Below are positions 14,143-22,807 of a stretch of 64,000 nt of DNA, piece by piece (within the stretch, counting starts at the first letter, position 1; each line of letters begins with the position of its first letter). The translations under genes and the position numbers were made by a program. The DNA is taken from positions 38,110 through 102,109 of the forward strand of contig CAZLRU010000002.1 in the NCBI GenBank assembly GCA_964562155.1, given 5' to 3'. A model generated the notes under the pieces. It was not told the origin of the DNA and ran no database searches. It saw nothing but the letters and a program-made list of their open reading frames with translations. The DNA comes from JAGOUY01 sp964562155. GTDB lineage: Bacteria > Patescibacteriota > Patescibacteriia > 2-12-FULL-60-25.

Positions 14143-15594
14143 CGTTCCCAGATCCAACACTTGATCAAATTTTATTTGGCTGACGAAATCAGGAGAATGG
14201 CTCACCATGATCAGCGTTCCTTGATAGGCTTCAACCGCTTTGGCGATAATCGGAAGATGACGGAAGTTGATATGGTTGGTTGGCTCATCGAGAATCAGAA
14301 GCCCTGGCTTCTGCAAGACAAACTGCGCAAAACACAGCAACCCTTTTTGCCCTTCGGACAAGGATCCAACCTTATTTTTCAGCAAATTTGAGGTAATGAG
14401 AAATTCGGAAGCAACCGCACGCAGACCCTCATTTGAGGGAATTTCCATGACGAATTCGAGCGCCGCGTAGGCCGTGTCATCGAAGTTCAAGCCGGAAAAA
14501 TCTTGACGATAGTAACCCACTTTCACCCCTTCGCCGATGCTGATCCCCGGATCCTCTTGGCTCGCAATGGCTTTTAAGAGGGTGCTTTTACCGATCCCGT
14601 TTGGTCCCGCGATGAGTAAGCGTCGGCGTTTACGCAATACAATATCTACGTCTTTGCGCGTTGGCTCCCCTTTCTTCAAGAGCGAGAGCGACTTCATGGT
14701 GATCACGGCTTCCGCGTAGTCCTGCGCCGGAATCGTAAAATCGCGAATGGTTTTATCATCGCGTCGTACATCGACCATTTCATCTTCCGCTTCTTCGACT
14801 TGATCACGTAGCTTACTTGCGAGTTTACGCATTTTTCCTCCTTTGTTGGCAAAAAAGTTGATCTTATCTTTACGATCCTGAATATCCTTGAGAAGACGGG
14901 CGTTCTGCATGCGCTCGCGTTCAAGCCGAGCGGCGATTTCCTCCACCACATCGAAATAGTTCCCGACGTACTGTTCCATTTTATGGGTGTAGACGTCGAG
15001 GTGGAGCACTCCTTCCGTGAAGGCGTTTAAAAAATCCGCATCATGAGAAATAACAACCACCGTTTTAGGATACATTACGAGAAACGAGGTGAGGTGATCG
15101 ATGCCGTCACGATCAAGATTGTTCGTGGGCTCATCTAATAATAAAATATCCGGTTCTTGGATGAGTGCGTAGGCCAACAAGAGACGCGCCTGTTGCCCGC
15201 CAGAAAAGGTCTTGATGTGTTTATCGAGGGGGGCCTGCAAATTTACGACTTCCAGGACATTTTTTATCTGACCATCGAGATTGTATGGCACTTCTTCAAA
15301 GGCGTGCGCAAAAAACTCACGCATCGTCTTCTCCATGTGTTCACGAGCCATGACCTGTAAACCAATGGCTACCGTGGCATCCTTCTGGATATGAATTTGC
15401 CCTTCGTTGGGTTTATAATCTCCCATCATCAATTTAAAAATCGTGCTTTTCCCGGCGCCATTTTGACCCATGAGGGTGACTTTGGCGTTTTCGCGAATGG
15501 AAAAACTGGCTTCGTCTAAAATTGGATGGTCTTCGTCGTGATGAAACGAGACTTTATCGAAGCGGATGAGAACATTTCCGTGATCGTTGGCCAT
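14137..15594 (-). CDS. ABC-F family ATPase
   Basis: Product of 485 aa with two ABC nucleotide-binding domains and no membrane segment, so it acts on ribosomes as a translation factor or antibiotic-protection protein rather than a transporter. Domain 1: Walker A GQNGAGKST, signature FSGGQQ, Walker B LLLDEPTNNLD. Domain 2: GPNGIGKST, LSEGQ, LILDEPTNH. A charged helical linker with KINFFANKGGKMRKLASKLRDQ joins them. The start MANDHG at 15594 is chosen; longer starts overlap the greA promoter. It is shorter than most ABC-F proteins (530-640 aa). It is divergent from greA. Confidence 0.93.
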   Translation of the reverse strand: MANDHGNVLIRFDKVSFHHDEDHPILDEASFSIRENAKVTLMGQNGAGKSTIFKLMMGDYKPNEGQIHIQKDATVAIGLQVMAREHMEKTMREFFAHAFEEVPYNLDGQIKNVLEVVNLQAPLDKHIKTFSGGQQARLLLAYALIQEPDILLLDEPTNNLDRDGIDHLTSFLVMYPKTVVVISHDADFLNAFTEGVLHLDVYTHKMEQYVGNYFDVVEEIAARLERERMQNARLLKDIQDRKDKINFFANKGGKMRKLASKLRDQVEEAEDEMVDVRRDDKTIRDFTIPAQDYAEAVITMKSLSLLKKGEPTRKDVDIVLRKRRRLLIAGPNGIGKSTLLKAIASQEDPGISIGEGVKVGYYRQDFSGLNFDDTAYAALEFVMEIPSNEGLRAVASEFLITSNLLKNKVGSLSEGQKGLLCFAQFVLQKPGLLILDEPTNHINFRHLPIIAKAVEAYQGTLIMVSHSPDFVSQIKFDQVLDLGTL

Positions 15595-15650
15595 AAAGAG
15601 CCTGTAGTTAACCAGGAAAAAGGGGTTTTTGCAAGGTCTTCCTCCTCTCC

Positions 15651-15679
15651 TTGCCAAAGGAGCGGAATCTACATACGAT
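15651..15679 (+). promoter_or_regulatory. Leaderless promoter of greA
   Basis: TTGCCA, 17 nt, TACGAT, then 11 nt to the ATG at 15691. Confidence 0.7.
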
Positions 15680-15690
15680 GCCCCCATTCT

Positions 15691-16200
15691 ATGCAACTTC
15701 CCAAGCGCCGTTCCCAGATGCTCAAAAAGCGTGATGAAGGTCAGGAGCGATATTATATTACTGCGCGCGGGCTGGAAAAGCTGAAACGCGATCTGATTGA
15801 TCTAAAAGCCAGCCTCCCAAAAATGGCCGATGATTTGGCGCGCGCCATTGCCTTGGGTGATTTGAGTGAAAACGCGGAATATATGGAAGCCAAGGCTCGC
15901 TTGAGCCGCGCACACGGTCGGCAGTTTTCGCTGGATGAACGCATTAAAAACGCCATCATCATCAATGAAGACGTGGGCGATGGCAGCATTCGCTTAGGCG
16001 TCACCGTTACGGTATCCGTCAATAATAAACAAAAAACCTTTCAGATTGTCGGGCCCCAGGAAGCTCATCCTTCGCAGGGACGCATCTCCCTCGTCTCCCC
16101 TCTTGGCGCAGCGCTGCTTGGTAAACAGGCAGGCGACGTGGTCCAGGTTCAAACAGAAGCAGGCATTACGACCTACACCATTGTGTCCGTCGCTGCATAA
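15691..16200 (+). CDS. greA: Transcription elongation factor GreA
   Basis: Product of 169 aa. Stimulates transcript cleavage by backtracked RNA polymerase. The N-terminal coiled coil has the family pattern (TARGLEKLKRDLIDLK, then ALGDLSENAEYMEAKARLSRAHGRQFSLDERI) with the acidic tip D-L-S-E-N-A-E-Y. The C-terminal FKBP-like domain follows (GVTVTVSVNNKQKTFQIVG, ISLVSPLGAALLGKQAGDVV). The ATG at 15691 is supported by the promoter; longer reading frames lack support. The N-terminal MQLPKRRSQMLKKRDEGQE is a basic extension before the usual start region. Confidence 0.96.
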   Translation: MQLPKRRSQMLKKRDEGQERYYITARGLEKLKRDLIDLKASLPKMADDLARAIALGDLSENAEYMEAKARLSRAHGRQFSLDERIKNAIIINEDVGDGSIRLGVTVTVSVNNKQKTFQIVGPQEAHPSQGRISLVSPLGAALLGKQAGDVVQVQTEAGITTYTIVSVAA

Positions 16201-16224
16201 AAAAGACCAACGTGCCAGGTTGGT
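16199..16224 (-). terminator. Terminator after the 16259-16720 gene
   Basis: Stem ACCAAC/GTTGGT followed on the minus strand by CTTTTTTTAT. The T-run overlaps the greA stop codon. Confidence 0.7.
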
Positions 16225-16258
16225 AAGAAAGAAGGATTTGGATTGGGGGAAGGTTTGG

Positions 16259-16720
16259 TTATGGAGCCTTGCCGGAACGCAAGCAGACTCCATACGTGAG
16301 CAACGCGCGGTTGAGCAGATCTGCTCCACCATCCCCTACGTAGCGTGCGCGCGCGAGCGTCTCTCTGGACAGCGACGCCACCTGAGCCAGCGAGGCGCGC
16401 TCTCCGACCAGCTTCACGAGAGCGTTGGAGAGGTGCCCAGAGAGACCGGGAAGCGCAGCTTCCCAGGGTGCTTCGAGTCTACCATCTGTGCGCCACTCGG
16501 CCGTGCCGGTGATACGCGCGGTGAAGGCTTCGAGATCCTCGTATCCTTCCCCGCGTTGCGCGTAGACCCCCGCAATAAGGGCAAACCTCGCTTCCCAGGT
16601 TGCGGCCTGACTCATGATCCAGCGTGCGATGCGCACGGCCTGATCATCTTGTCCGATCGCCTCATCCAGGCTTGCGGGCGGGGGGCCAGACGGTGCATGA
16701 GGCACGGTTCCTTTTCGCAT
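16259..16720 (-). CDS. Orphan soluble protein
   Basis: Product of 153 aa, unrecognised. AGGAGG precedes the ATG. The chain is helical and Ala-rich (LDEAIGQDDQAVRIARWIMS, WEARFALIAGVYAQRGEGY, LSNALVKLVGERASLAQVAS) without a signal peptide. Codons are GC-rich. It is enclosed by two terminators (16199-16224 downstream, 16771-16796 upstream), a self-contained unit between greA and ahcY. No close promoter consensus was found in its short upstream region. Confidence 0.6.
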   Translation of the reverse strand: MRKGTVPHAPSGPPPASLDEAIGQDDQAVRIARWIMSQAATWEARFALIAGVYAQRGEGYEDLEAFTARITGTAEWRTDGRLEAPWEAALPGLSGHLSNALVKLVGERASLAQVASLSRETLARARYVGDGGADLLNRALLTYGVCLRSGKAP

Positions 16721-16770
16721 GTGCAGCTCCTCCTACCCCTTCAAGTATCATGCAGACGTAGGTAAGACAA

Positions 16771-16796
16771 GAACATCCTCCCGAGGGAGGATGTTC
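16771..16796. terminator. Terminator after ahcY
   Basis: GAACATCCTCCC and GGGAGGATGTTC, perfect 12-bp arms with a 2-nt loop; TTTT follows on the plus strand and an AAAA/T-run on the other. Confidence 0.8.
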
Positions 16797-16814
16797 TTTT
16801 GAAGGCGTCTCTTC

Positions 16815-18116
16815 TTAGTAACGATACTGGGTTGGCTTGTAGGGGCCGTGATGATGTACGCCCAGATATTCAGCTTGCTTTTCCGTCAGGGTTGTGAGTT
16901 TTACTCCGAGCTTGGCTAAATGGAGCCGTGCCACTTCTTCGTCTAATTCTTTTGGCAACATGTAGACCTTTCCTGATTCGTAGCGTCCATCGTTGGACCA
17001 GAGCGCAAGTTGCGCGAGCGTTTGATTCGTGAACGAAGTACTCATGACAAAGCTTGGGTGACCATGAGCGTTCCCAAGATTTACCAGGCGGCCTTCTGAC
17101 AATAAAATGAGACACTTCCCATTTTTCCAGATGAATTTGTCGACTTGAGGCTTGATCGTTTCCCGTTTTATCTCTTTTTGCTCAAGAAGCCACGCGACTG
17201 CGATTTCACTGTCGAAATGACCAATATTACAAACAATTGCTCCATCTTTCATGACGTTCATGTGATCACCCGTAATGACATCGCAACACCCGGTAGCCGT
17301 TACAAAAATATCGCCAATTGGAGCTGCGTCTTCCATCGTGACTACTTCGTAGCCTTCCATGGCTGCTTGCAGAGCGTTGATAGGATCAATCTCTGTGACC
17401 AGCACGCGCGCACCAAACCCATCCATGCTTTGGGCGCAACCCTTCCCTACATCGCCATAGCCGGCAACAACGACGACTTTGCCCGCGATCATTGTATCCG
17501 TGGCGCGCTTGATCCCATCCGCCAAACTTTCACGGCATCCATATTTATTATCAAATTTGGATTTTGTGACGGAGTCGTTCACGTTGATCGCTGGAAGTTT
17601 AAGGGTCTTTTGCTCCATCATTTGGTAAAGACGATGAACGCCGGTGGTTGTTTCTTCGGAAACACCTTTAATCTCCGCCAACATTTCAGGATGCTTTTCA
17701 TGAACAAGGACCGTAAGATCCCCTCCGTCATCAAGCAGCATATTTGGTCCTTTTCCGTCCGCAAACTTCAAACTTTCTTCGACGCACCACCAGTACTCTT
17801 CTTCACTCTCCCCTTTCCACGCAAACACAGGGATCCCTGCAGCTGCGATAGCCGCAGCGGCGTGATCTTGCGTCGAAAAGATATTGCAGCTGCTCCAGCG
17901 CACCTCAGCCCCAAGCTCGACGAGCGTTTCGATCAGAACAGCCGTCTGAATCGTCATATGTAAACACCCAGCGATGCGCGCGCCGCTCAGGGGTTTAGTC
18001 TGACCGTGCTTTGCACGTAACGCCATGAGGCCGGGCATTTCTTTTTCCGCCAAGATAATTTCTTGACGACCCCAGGGAGCGAGCGAAATATCAGCAACTT
18101 TGTAGGATTGAGACAT
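16815..18116 (-). CDS. ahcY: S-adenosylhomocysteine hydrolase
   Basis: Splits S-adenosylhomocysteine into adenosine and homocysteine with bound NAD, removing the product inhibitor of methyltransferases. Product of 433 aa, normal length. Family features: GCLHMTIQTAVLIETL near residue 45, STQDHAAAAIA, NAD-binding AGYGDVGKGCA, EIDPINALQAAMEGYEV, HFDSEIA and the C-terminal KPTQYRY whose Lys/Tyr contact NAD. It starts 12 nt after the PfkB kinase gene stop, so the two form an operon that removes both SAH and the released adenosine. Confidence 0.97.
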   Translation of the reverse strand: MSQSYKVADISLAPWGRQEIILAEKEMPGLMALRAKHGQTKPLSGARIAGCLHMTIQTAVLIETLVELGAEVRWSSCNIFSTQDHAAAAIAAAGIPVFAWKGESEEEYWWCVEESLKFADGKGPNMLLDDGGDLTVLVHEKHPEMLAEIKGVSEETTTGVHRLYQMMEQKTLKLPAINVNDSVTKSKFDNKYGCRESLADGIKRATDTMIAGKVVVVAGYGDVGKGCAQSMDGFGARVLVTEIDPINALQAAMEGYEVVTMEDAAPIGDIFVTATGCCDVITGDHMNVMKDGAIVCNIGHFDSEIAVAWLLEQKEIKRETIKPQVDKFIWKNGKCLILLSEGRLVNLGNAHGHPSFVMSTSFTNQTLAQLALWSNDGRYESGKVYMLPKELDEEVARLHLAKLGVKLTTLTEKQAEYLGVHHHGPYKPTQYRY

Positions 18117-18128
18117 AGGATGGATACG

Positions 18129-19064
18129 TTATGATAAGTCTAGTGTTTCTTGGTAGGCGTTCTTGTATCTCTCGCAAAACGCTTCTTTGGTGAAGTTGTA
18201 TGCTTGCGTCCCGTAGGTTTCAACCGCATATCCGGCGAGCACGCTACCCATTTGAGCACAGGTTTTTAGATCTTTCCCCTGTTCATAGCCCACAAAGAAC
18301 CCTGCTCGATAGGCGTCGCCCGCTCCGGTTGGGTCCACGCAAGCCGTGACCGCGCAGGCCGGAACATGGGTAGATTGACCATCGCTCGTTTCAATGCGTG
18401 AGCCTTCCGCTCCTAAGGTGGTGATAAAGAGCTCTACACTATTCAATAGATCTGTTTGCGTGTACCCCGTTCGATCCATCAGAAGCTTGATCTCATAATC
18501 ATTGCCGATCAGGGCCCAGGCATTCTTTATGCACGTGTGCAGCTCTTCCGGAGTAAATAACGTGAGTGCTTGCCCTGGATCAAAGACCGCCTTCATCCCC
18601 TCCTGCTTAGCGGTGCGCAGATGCTGAGACATGACACTGACAGGATTTGGACTAATAAGGGCGATCTTGGCATCCGTAGCGGCTATATCAGGCGTCTTTG
18701 CCAGTGGGCCCGGAAAAAACCCCGTGATCTGGTTATTCGCCTTATCCGTCATGATATAGGCGGCGGATGAGAGCATGCTTGGATCGCGATAGATCGAGGC
18801 GGTGCTCATGCCTAACTGCTCGAGTCGTGTAAGATATGGCTCCCCATCAGAACCCACGGCGGAGATAACCAAGGGATTCGCCCCAAGACTCCGCATCGCG
18901 TAGGCGATATTCCCTGCCGTGCCGCCCCAGCTTCGCTCAAGCCGTTCCACACCAAAACACACGCTTAATACGTGTAATTGGTCCGGGAGAAGATGATCTG
19001 CGAAGCGATCCGGTACATCTAGAATATAATCGTAGGCTAAAGAGCCTGAAACAAGGATAGACAT
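18129..19064 (-). CDS. PfkB-family sugar/nucleoside kinase, probable adenosine kinase
   Basis: Product of 311 aa with ribokinase fold: SGSLAYDYIL at the start, GGTAGNIAYAMRSLGA (signature 1 area) and DPTGAGDAYRAGF (signature 2, catalytic Asp in GAGD). Residues FADHLLPDQLHVLSVCFGVE are typical of adenosine-kinase-like members. Directly upstream of ahcY in one operon, which supports adenosine as substrate: kinase action on adenosine would pull the reversible AhcY reaction forward. Promoter TTGATC-17-TAAGCT ends 8 nt before the ATG, so the operon mRNA is leaderless. Confidence 0.88.
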   Translation of the reverse strand: MSILVSGSLAYDYILDVPDRFADHLLPDQLHVLSVCFGVERLERSWGGTAGNIAYAMRSLGANPLVISAVGSDGEPYLTRLEQLGMSTASIYRDPSMLSSAAYIMTDKANNQITGFFPGPLAKTPDIAATDAKIALISPNPVSVMSQHLRTAKQEGMKAVFDPGQALTLFTPEELHTCIKNAWALIGNDYEIKLLMDRTGYTQTDLLNSVELFITTLGAEGSRIETSDGQSTHVPACAVTACVDPTGAGDAYRAGFFVGYEQGKDLKTCAQMGSVLAGYAVETYGTQAYNFTKEAFCERYKNAYQETLDLS

Positions 19065-19072
19065 TGGCGAGT

Positions 19073-19101
19073 AGCTTAATGAGACCGCGGGAATAGATCA
19101 A
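19073..19101 (-). promoter_or_regulatory. Leaderless promoter of the kinase-ahcY operon
   Basis: TTGATC, 17 nt, TAAGCT, then 8 nt to the ATG. Confidence 0.75.
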
Positions 19102-19157
19102 GCTAAACGCCCTCCACCATGAGGCAGAGGGCGCGAGCACTGAGAACCGTGTATGTA

Positions 19158-19595
19158 TTAGATCTTGCCTAAGTGCTGAACAATTTTATCCTGGATAGCT
19201 TGAAGCGCTTGAAGATCCCGTTCTGTTAACGGTGCAAATAGCTCCGCTAAAATATTCATACAGTGCTTTTTTGATAGTAACAAGGTCTTTTTCCCATTGG
19301 CCGTGACAGATAACCGTGTTTTGCGCCGATCCTGATCGTCGTCTTTTCTTAGCACTAATCCATCTGATACAAGGCTATTAACGAGTTGAGTCGCGGCGCT
19401 TGAGGTCATCCGAAACCGCTCGACGAGGTCTTTGATGGTTTCTACTTCTCGATGTGCGATCGCAAACAAGATCCCCATGCGTGTGTGGGTTGGCAGACCA
19501 GATGGAACAGGTTCGCGACGCTGACGACGAACCTTCCAACGCGTGATGGCGTCCATGGTCTGAAACAAATGGTCGAGCTGTTCTTGGCGATTCAT
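19158..19595 (-). CDS. MarR-family transcriptional regulator
   Basis: Product of 145 aa with the winged-helix of the MarR family: helix-turn-helix TIKDLVERFRMTSSAATQLVNSLVSDGLV (about residues 52-80), wing DDQDRRKTRLSVTANGKK with the family D-x-R-R motif, and a helical C-terminal dimer part. It should bind a palindrome as a dimer and respond to a small ligand or oxidant. Its target may include itself: a perfect palindrome AGGTAAGTACCT lies 66 bp upstream at 19661-19672. No effector gene is adjacent in the same direction. Confidence 0.9.
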   Translation of the reverse strand: MNRQEQLDHLFQTMDAITRWKVRRQRREPVPSGLPTHTRMGILFAIAHREVETIKDLVERFRMTSSAATQLVNSLVSDGLVLRKDDDQDRRKTRLSVTANGKKTLLLSKKHCMNILAELFAPLTERDLQALQAIQDKIVQHLGKI

Positions 19596-19660
19596 AAAAA
19601 GAAACGGGAACCGGCATCCTCAGCCAGTACGAGAGAAGAGGTGCAAGAGCTTTGCTAAAT

Positions 19661-19672
19661 AGGTAAGTACCT
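19661..19672. promoter_or_regulatory. Palindrome between marR-like gene and lipid gene
   Basis: AGGTAAGTACCT is self-complementary and lies in the divergent intergenic space, a candidate MarR operator. A second dyad, AGACA-6-TGTCT, lies near 19706-19721. Confidence 0.5.
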
Positions 19673-19764
19673 TATAGATTAAGACCGCTTTTATATCATG
19701 TCAAGACAGATGCTTGTCTGAACATCTCAGACGTGTTTTTATTTGTCTGGAGGGAGAAAACGCC

Positions 19765-20325
19765 ATGGAAGGAACTGCCTCGGCTACGCGTCCCGATTTC
19801 TGGTGGGTGCCCAACTGGGTTACCCCCAATCACCTGACGATCCTACGAGCGCTGCTCGTCGTGCCTGTCATCCTGATCGCTCAACCTCATCCGTGGACGG
19901 CCGTCCTCATCCTGATCGCCTCTTCTGCCTGCGATTACTACGATGGAAAGCTGGCGCGGGCACGGGGACAGAACTCGAAGCTGGGGGATGTTCTGGACCC
20001 TATCGCCGACAAGATTTTCGTTCTCGGAACGATGTGGTGGGCGTGTCGAGCCGGGATTCATCCCTGCTTCCTCTATCTGATCACAGGGATCGAGGCATCC
20101 CTGCTTCTCCTGCGTCCGATCGAGCTGCTGCTCAAGGTCAAGGCAAGCGCCAACCTGTGGGGCAAGATCAAGACATGGGTTGAGAGCTTCGCGCTCGCCT
20201 TCGTCCTGACGCAGACCCCGTTCTTCCTGCGACTCGCTCCCTTCGTGTTCGCCGCCGCCACTGGCTTCGGGGTCGCGTCCCTTTGCTGTCACCTGCGTGA
20301 TACATACCGCTCCTTCAAACGCTAA
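19765..20325 (+). CDS. CDP-alcohol phosphatidyltransferase family membrane protein
   Basis: Product of 186 aa; the ATG at 19765 follows GGAGGGA. It has the complete catalytic signature D-x2-D-G-x2-A-R-x8-G-x3-D-x3-D in CDYYDGKLAR..G..LDPIADK (about residues 60-85) and five to six hydrophobic segments. These integral membrane enzymes transfer a phosphatidyl group from CDP-diacylglycerol to an alcohol such as glycerol phosphate, or the reverse half with CDP-alcohols. The alcohol cannot be read from sequence. GC-rich codons and a Shine-Dalgarno-led start place it with the orphan class, though its family is known. A PAP2 phosphatase lies 500 bp away. Confidence 0.85.
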   Translation: MEGTASATRPDFWWVPNWVTPNHLTILRALLVVPVILIAQPHPWTAVLILIASSACDYYDGKLARARGQNSKLGDVLDPIADKIFVLGTMWWACRAGIHPCFLYLITGIEASLLLLRPIELLLKVKASANLWGKIKTWVESFALAFVLTQTPFFLRLAPFVFAAATGFGVASLCCHLRDTYRSFKR

Positions 20326-20342
20326 CATCATGATGCTCCTCA

Positions 20343-20372
20343 ACTCAACGTCTCCTCAGGGAGCGTTTTTAC
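20343..20372 (+). terminator. Possible terminator after the phosphatidyltransferase gene
   Basis: CTCC/GGAG stem with loop TCAG followed by CGTTTTTACGTTTT; the stem is short. Confidence 0.45.
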
Positions 20373-20428
20373 GTTTTACTATAATAAAATAAGAGCTCGC
20401 TTAAGATGAGGTATAAGCAAGCTTTCGT

Positions 20429-20746
20429 TCAGTACGGCCCGCAGGAAGCGTACAACTCGGCCGTCGTCATGCGCGGCAAGATGGTTGCTCCCAAACAAGA
20501 AATGTAGGGAAAGTTCAAACGAGGACTCGGCGGCAAACTGCCTACGTAAATCATCAAGGGTTCGCCAGGGCAGCGACAGAAATCACTCGAACAAGAGCAG
20601 TACTGGAGATCCCGGTTGGCCGGGTATGCCCGCGTGCCGGAGAACGGGTCGTGTGTTTCGTAGTAAACCGGGCCGCAGTCAGCCAGTCCTACCAAGAACA
20701 GGCACACCGCAGCGCGGATGATGAACAGCGTAACTCCCCTCTTCAT
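20429..20746 (-). CDS. Small Cys-rich secreted orphan protein
   Basis: Product of 105 aa. Signal-like N-terminus MKRGVTLFIIRAAVCLFLVGLADC; the LADC end is close to, but not a standard, lipobox because of Asp before Cys. The mature part holds seven further Cys, including CSCSSDFCRC, so disulfides or metal binding outside the membrane are likely. GAGGGG precedes the ATG. Upstream is TTGTAT-16-TAAGAC with an AT-rich spacer (TTATTATTGTGG) like those before the 614 and 1621 genes. No family recognised. Confidence 0.6.
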   Translation of the reverse strand: MKRGVTLFIIRAAVCLFLVGLADCGPVYYETHDPFSGTRAYPANRDLQYCSCSSDFCRCPGEPLMIYVGSLPPSPRLNFPYISCLGATILPRMTTAELYASCGPY

Positions 20747-20823
20747 GATAGCCCCTCTTTCCGAGCCCGAGCTCTGTCATCGTCTTACCACAATAATAAA
20801 AAAATACAAGGGGACGAGACGTG

Positions 20824-21480
20824 CTACGGATGCGTTTCCTGAAGATATTTTTCAAAACGATTGGCTACTTGATAGCCGATCACACTCCCAATCAATGCTC
20901 CCGCAATGAATTCGGAAAACCAATGAATACTGATTGAAACGCCAAGCCCTATGTATAGGGCGTACCATTTAGGCAAAAAAGCGACTCGACCATGATGACG
21001 TAACCTCCCCCACACAACCATCATCGCAAAGGCGATTGTTGTATGTGATGAGGGCCAGCCCCAAAATGCGCCGCCACGAAAAAATCCAAAACGAAACTGA
21101 CGGCTGATGTCGATCGTTGTATGAATCAGATCCGGTTGCAAGCGACCGGTGAATACTTTGTACGTGCTAGAAATCAAGAAACCGAGCAAGACCGCTTGAC
21201 CCATGGCCCAGGCTATTGCCATCAGGCGCTTATTTTTCTTCAGATATCCCACCAAAAGAACCGCCAATGGAAAAAGGATGGGAATAATCCCTCCAAGAAT
21301 AATGGCCGGGAAGAAGAACTTCTGGAGCGTTGGCTGACGCGTCGCGAGAAAATAATACCAATCTATTCCTGATACCACGATGAGAAACGTAAGGAGGAAC
21401 GCGATGAGCTGTGTCACTAGGCTCCAGCCACGAAAGCAACGAAGGATGGTTTGGCGAATATCAAGAAAGAAGAGGAACAT
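20824..21480 (-). CDS. PAP2-family membrane phosphatase
   Basis: Product of 218 aa with about six membrane helices. PAP2 motifs: KVFTGRLQP (motif 1), GWPSSHTT (motif 2, PSSH in place of PSGH) and SISIHWFSEFIAGALIG (motif 3 with the nucleophilic His; the Arg and Asp of the classic SRxxxxxHxxxD are replaced). The family dephosphorylates lipid phosphates such as undecaprenyl diphosphate or phosphatidic acid on the outer face of the membrane. The altered motif 3 leaves the exact substrate open. Confidence 0.85.
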   Translation of the reverse strand: MFLFFLDIRQTILRCFRGWSLVTQLIAFLLTFLIVVSGIDWYYFLATRQPTLQKFFFPAIILGGIIPILFPLAVLLVGYLKKNKRLMAIAWAMGQAVLLGFLISSTYKVFTGRLQPDLIHTTIDISRQFRFGFFRGGAFWGWPSSHTTIAFAMMVVWGRLRHHGRVAFLPKWYALYIGLGVSISIHWFSEFIAGALIGSVIGYQVANRFEKYLQETHP

Positions 21481-21508
21481 GGTTCAACCATATACGAAAA
21501 TCTACCTT

Positions 21509-22204
21509 TTAGGGAAGGGACGAGTGATCGTCCAATTTTAGCTTAATGCTGTCATAGATAGCCTCTTTTTTGTCATAATACTTGGCCCATTCTCTATCGC
21601 CGTAGGAAAAGTGCCACCACTCGCCATCGAAGGGCGCAAAACCTTCTCGCATGAGCAGTCTGCGTAGCAGCCAACGATTCTCTCGTGTTTCTGAACTAAT
21701 TGATGGAAAAAATGTCCAGATCTTTTTCCCTTGAGAGAAGTCTGCAATAGATGTTCCCATATCCAATTCTTTTTCCATCTCATCCACGATGGTAATATCA
21801 ATCGCCCCTCCCGTCGGATGTCCGGCAACGTCAGGGGATGCGCTCAACAAGTGAGCTCGATCACGTAGTTCATTTTTACTTAGACACGGGTTGGAGAGCC
21901 TAAGCTCATTTTTTCGTACTTCAAAGTATCTCGTCTGCACCTCGGGATGTCGATAGGCGTAGACAATCTTAAAGCGCCAACCGGGGTTCTCTTTTTTTAG
22001 CATCGTGATTGCATTCTGTAACCTTTTCACAACCCCTTCGCGTAAGAAAAAACGATTTCCCACATAGGGAATCATGTCTTGTTTTTGATATTCGCAGACA
22101 ATATCAGGTAAACATCTTTCCACTTCTAATAGTGGTTCTTGATTGTCATAGACAGGAACCGTTGTGAGATCTATGTATTGTAAAATGGGTTTATTCATAT
22201 ACAT
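21509..22204 (-). CDS. M15-family D-Ala-D-Ala dipeptidase (VanX-like)
   Basis: Product of 231 aa. The zinc site is visible: GHPTGGAIDITI (His and Asp ligands) and the catalytic Glu plus final His in GEWWHFSYG. VYAYRHPEVQTRYF and LLSASPDVAGHP are typical of VanX-like enzymes, which split D-Ala-D-Ala or trim cell-wall peptides. No signal peptide, so it may act in the cytoplasm on the dipeptide. A second ATG two codons in (22198) is an equal start candidate. The neighbouring PAP2 phosphatase suggests a cell-wall context. Confidence 0.85.
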   Translation of the reverse strand: MYMNKPILQYIDLTTVPVYDNQEPLLEVERCLPDIVCEYQKQDMIPYVGNRFFLREGVVKRLQNAITMLKKENPGWRFKIVYAYRHPEVQTRYFEVRKNELRLSNPCLSKNELRDRAHLLSASPDVAGHPTGGAIDITIVDEMEKELDMGTSIADFSQGKKIWTFFPSISSETRENRWLLRRLLMREGFAPFDGEWWHFSYGDREWAKYYDKKEAIYDSIKLKLDDHSSLP

Positions 22205-22255
22205 GGGGAAGACGAGGGTGATAGAGATAAACGGCGCTCTACCACCCTGAGAAGT

Positions 22256-22807
22256 TCAGGGAATTTCTCCCCAAAGAAAGATGCGTTGCGTACTGGCGGT
22301 TACGACTCCATCCAGCGAGACATCCTGAGTGAACGCCGTACGCTTTGCCCCGAGACGTTCATACAGACGCTGCGAGTTCGAGCCGCTTGCTGCCGTTCGC
22401 AGGAGGTAGAAGCGGAAGCCTCGCTCCTTCGCCCAGCGAAACCGTGCTCGAATCAGCGCTTCGCCGAGCCCCTTCTGGCGTTCCTCCGTCAGTACCGCGA
22501 GTTCGGACATGTAGATGCCCTCACGCGGATCGAACGGAAGCTCCTGCGTGAGCAGAAACGCACGGATGCTCGGTTCCGTGGGAGCGAGGATGGCGTGGCA
22601 GCAGGCGAGGCCGATTACCTGCGGCGCTTCAGCCACGATCACGCACTCGGGGATGTGAGGTGTCCAGACATCCTGTCGGATGCCATCATCCGTGTACTCC
22701 TCGAAATACGGCGGGCCACCGAAGGCTTCCCTGTAGACAGCGGCGAAGCCTGCGAAGGCCGGGTCACTGACCTGTTCGATGCGACGAAACACGATTTCAT
22801 TCTTCAC
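22256..22807 (-). CDS. GNAT-family N-acetyltransferase (orphan class)
   Basis: Product of 183 aa. Motif A is present as MSELAVLTEERQKGLGEALIRARFRWA, with Q-K-G-L-G-E at the pyrophosphate loop, followed by RFYLLRTAASGSNSQRLYERLGA. It overlaps the end of the racemase gene by 11 nt and uses GGAGGTGA inside that gene as ribosome site, so the two are translationally coupled. An amino-acid racemase followed by an acetyltransferase suggests acetylation of the racemase product, an inference only. GC-rich codons. Confidence 0.85.
   Translation of the reverse strand: MKNEIVFRRIEQVSDPAFAGFAAVYREAFGGPPYFEEYTDDGIRQDVWTPHIPECVIVAEAPQVIGLACCHAILAPTEPSIRAFLLTQELPFDPREGIYMSELAVLTEERQKGLGEALIRARFRWAKERGFRFYLLRTAASGSNSQRLYERLGAKRTAFTQDVSLDGVVTASTQRIFLWGEIP

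Noticed and set aside
20746..20830. Lipoprotein call for the Cys-rich 20429 product
   Set aside because: The LADC sequence has Asp before Cys, which does not fit the usual lipobox; reported as secreted only.
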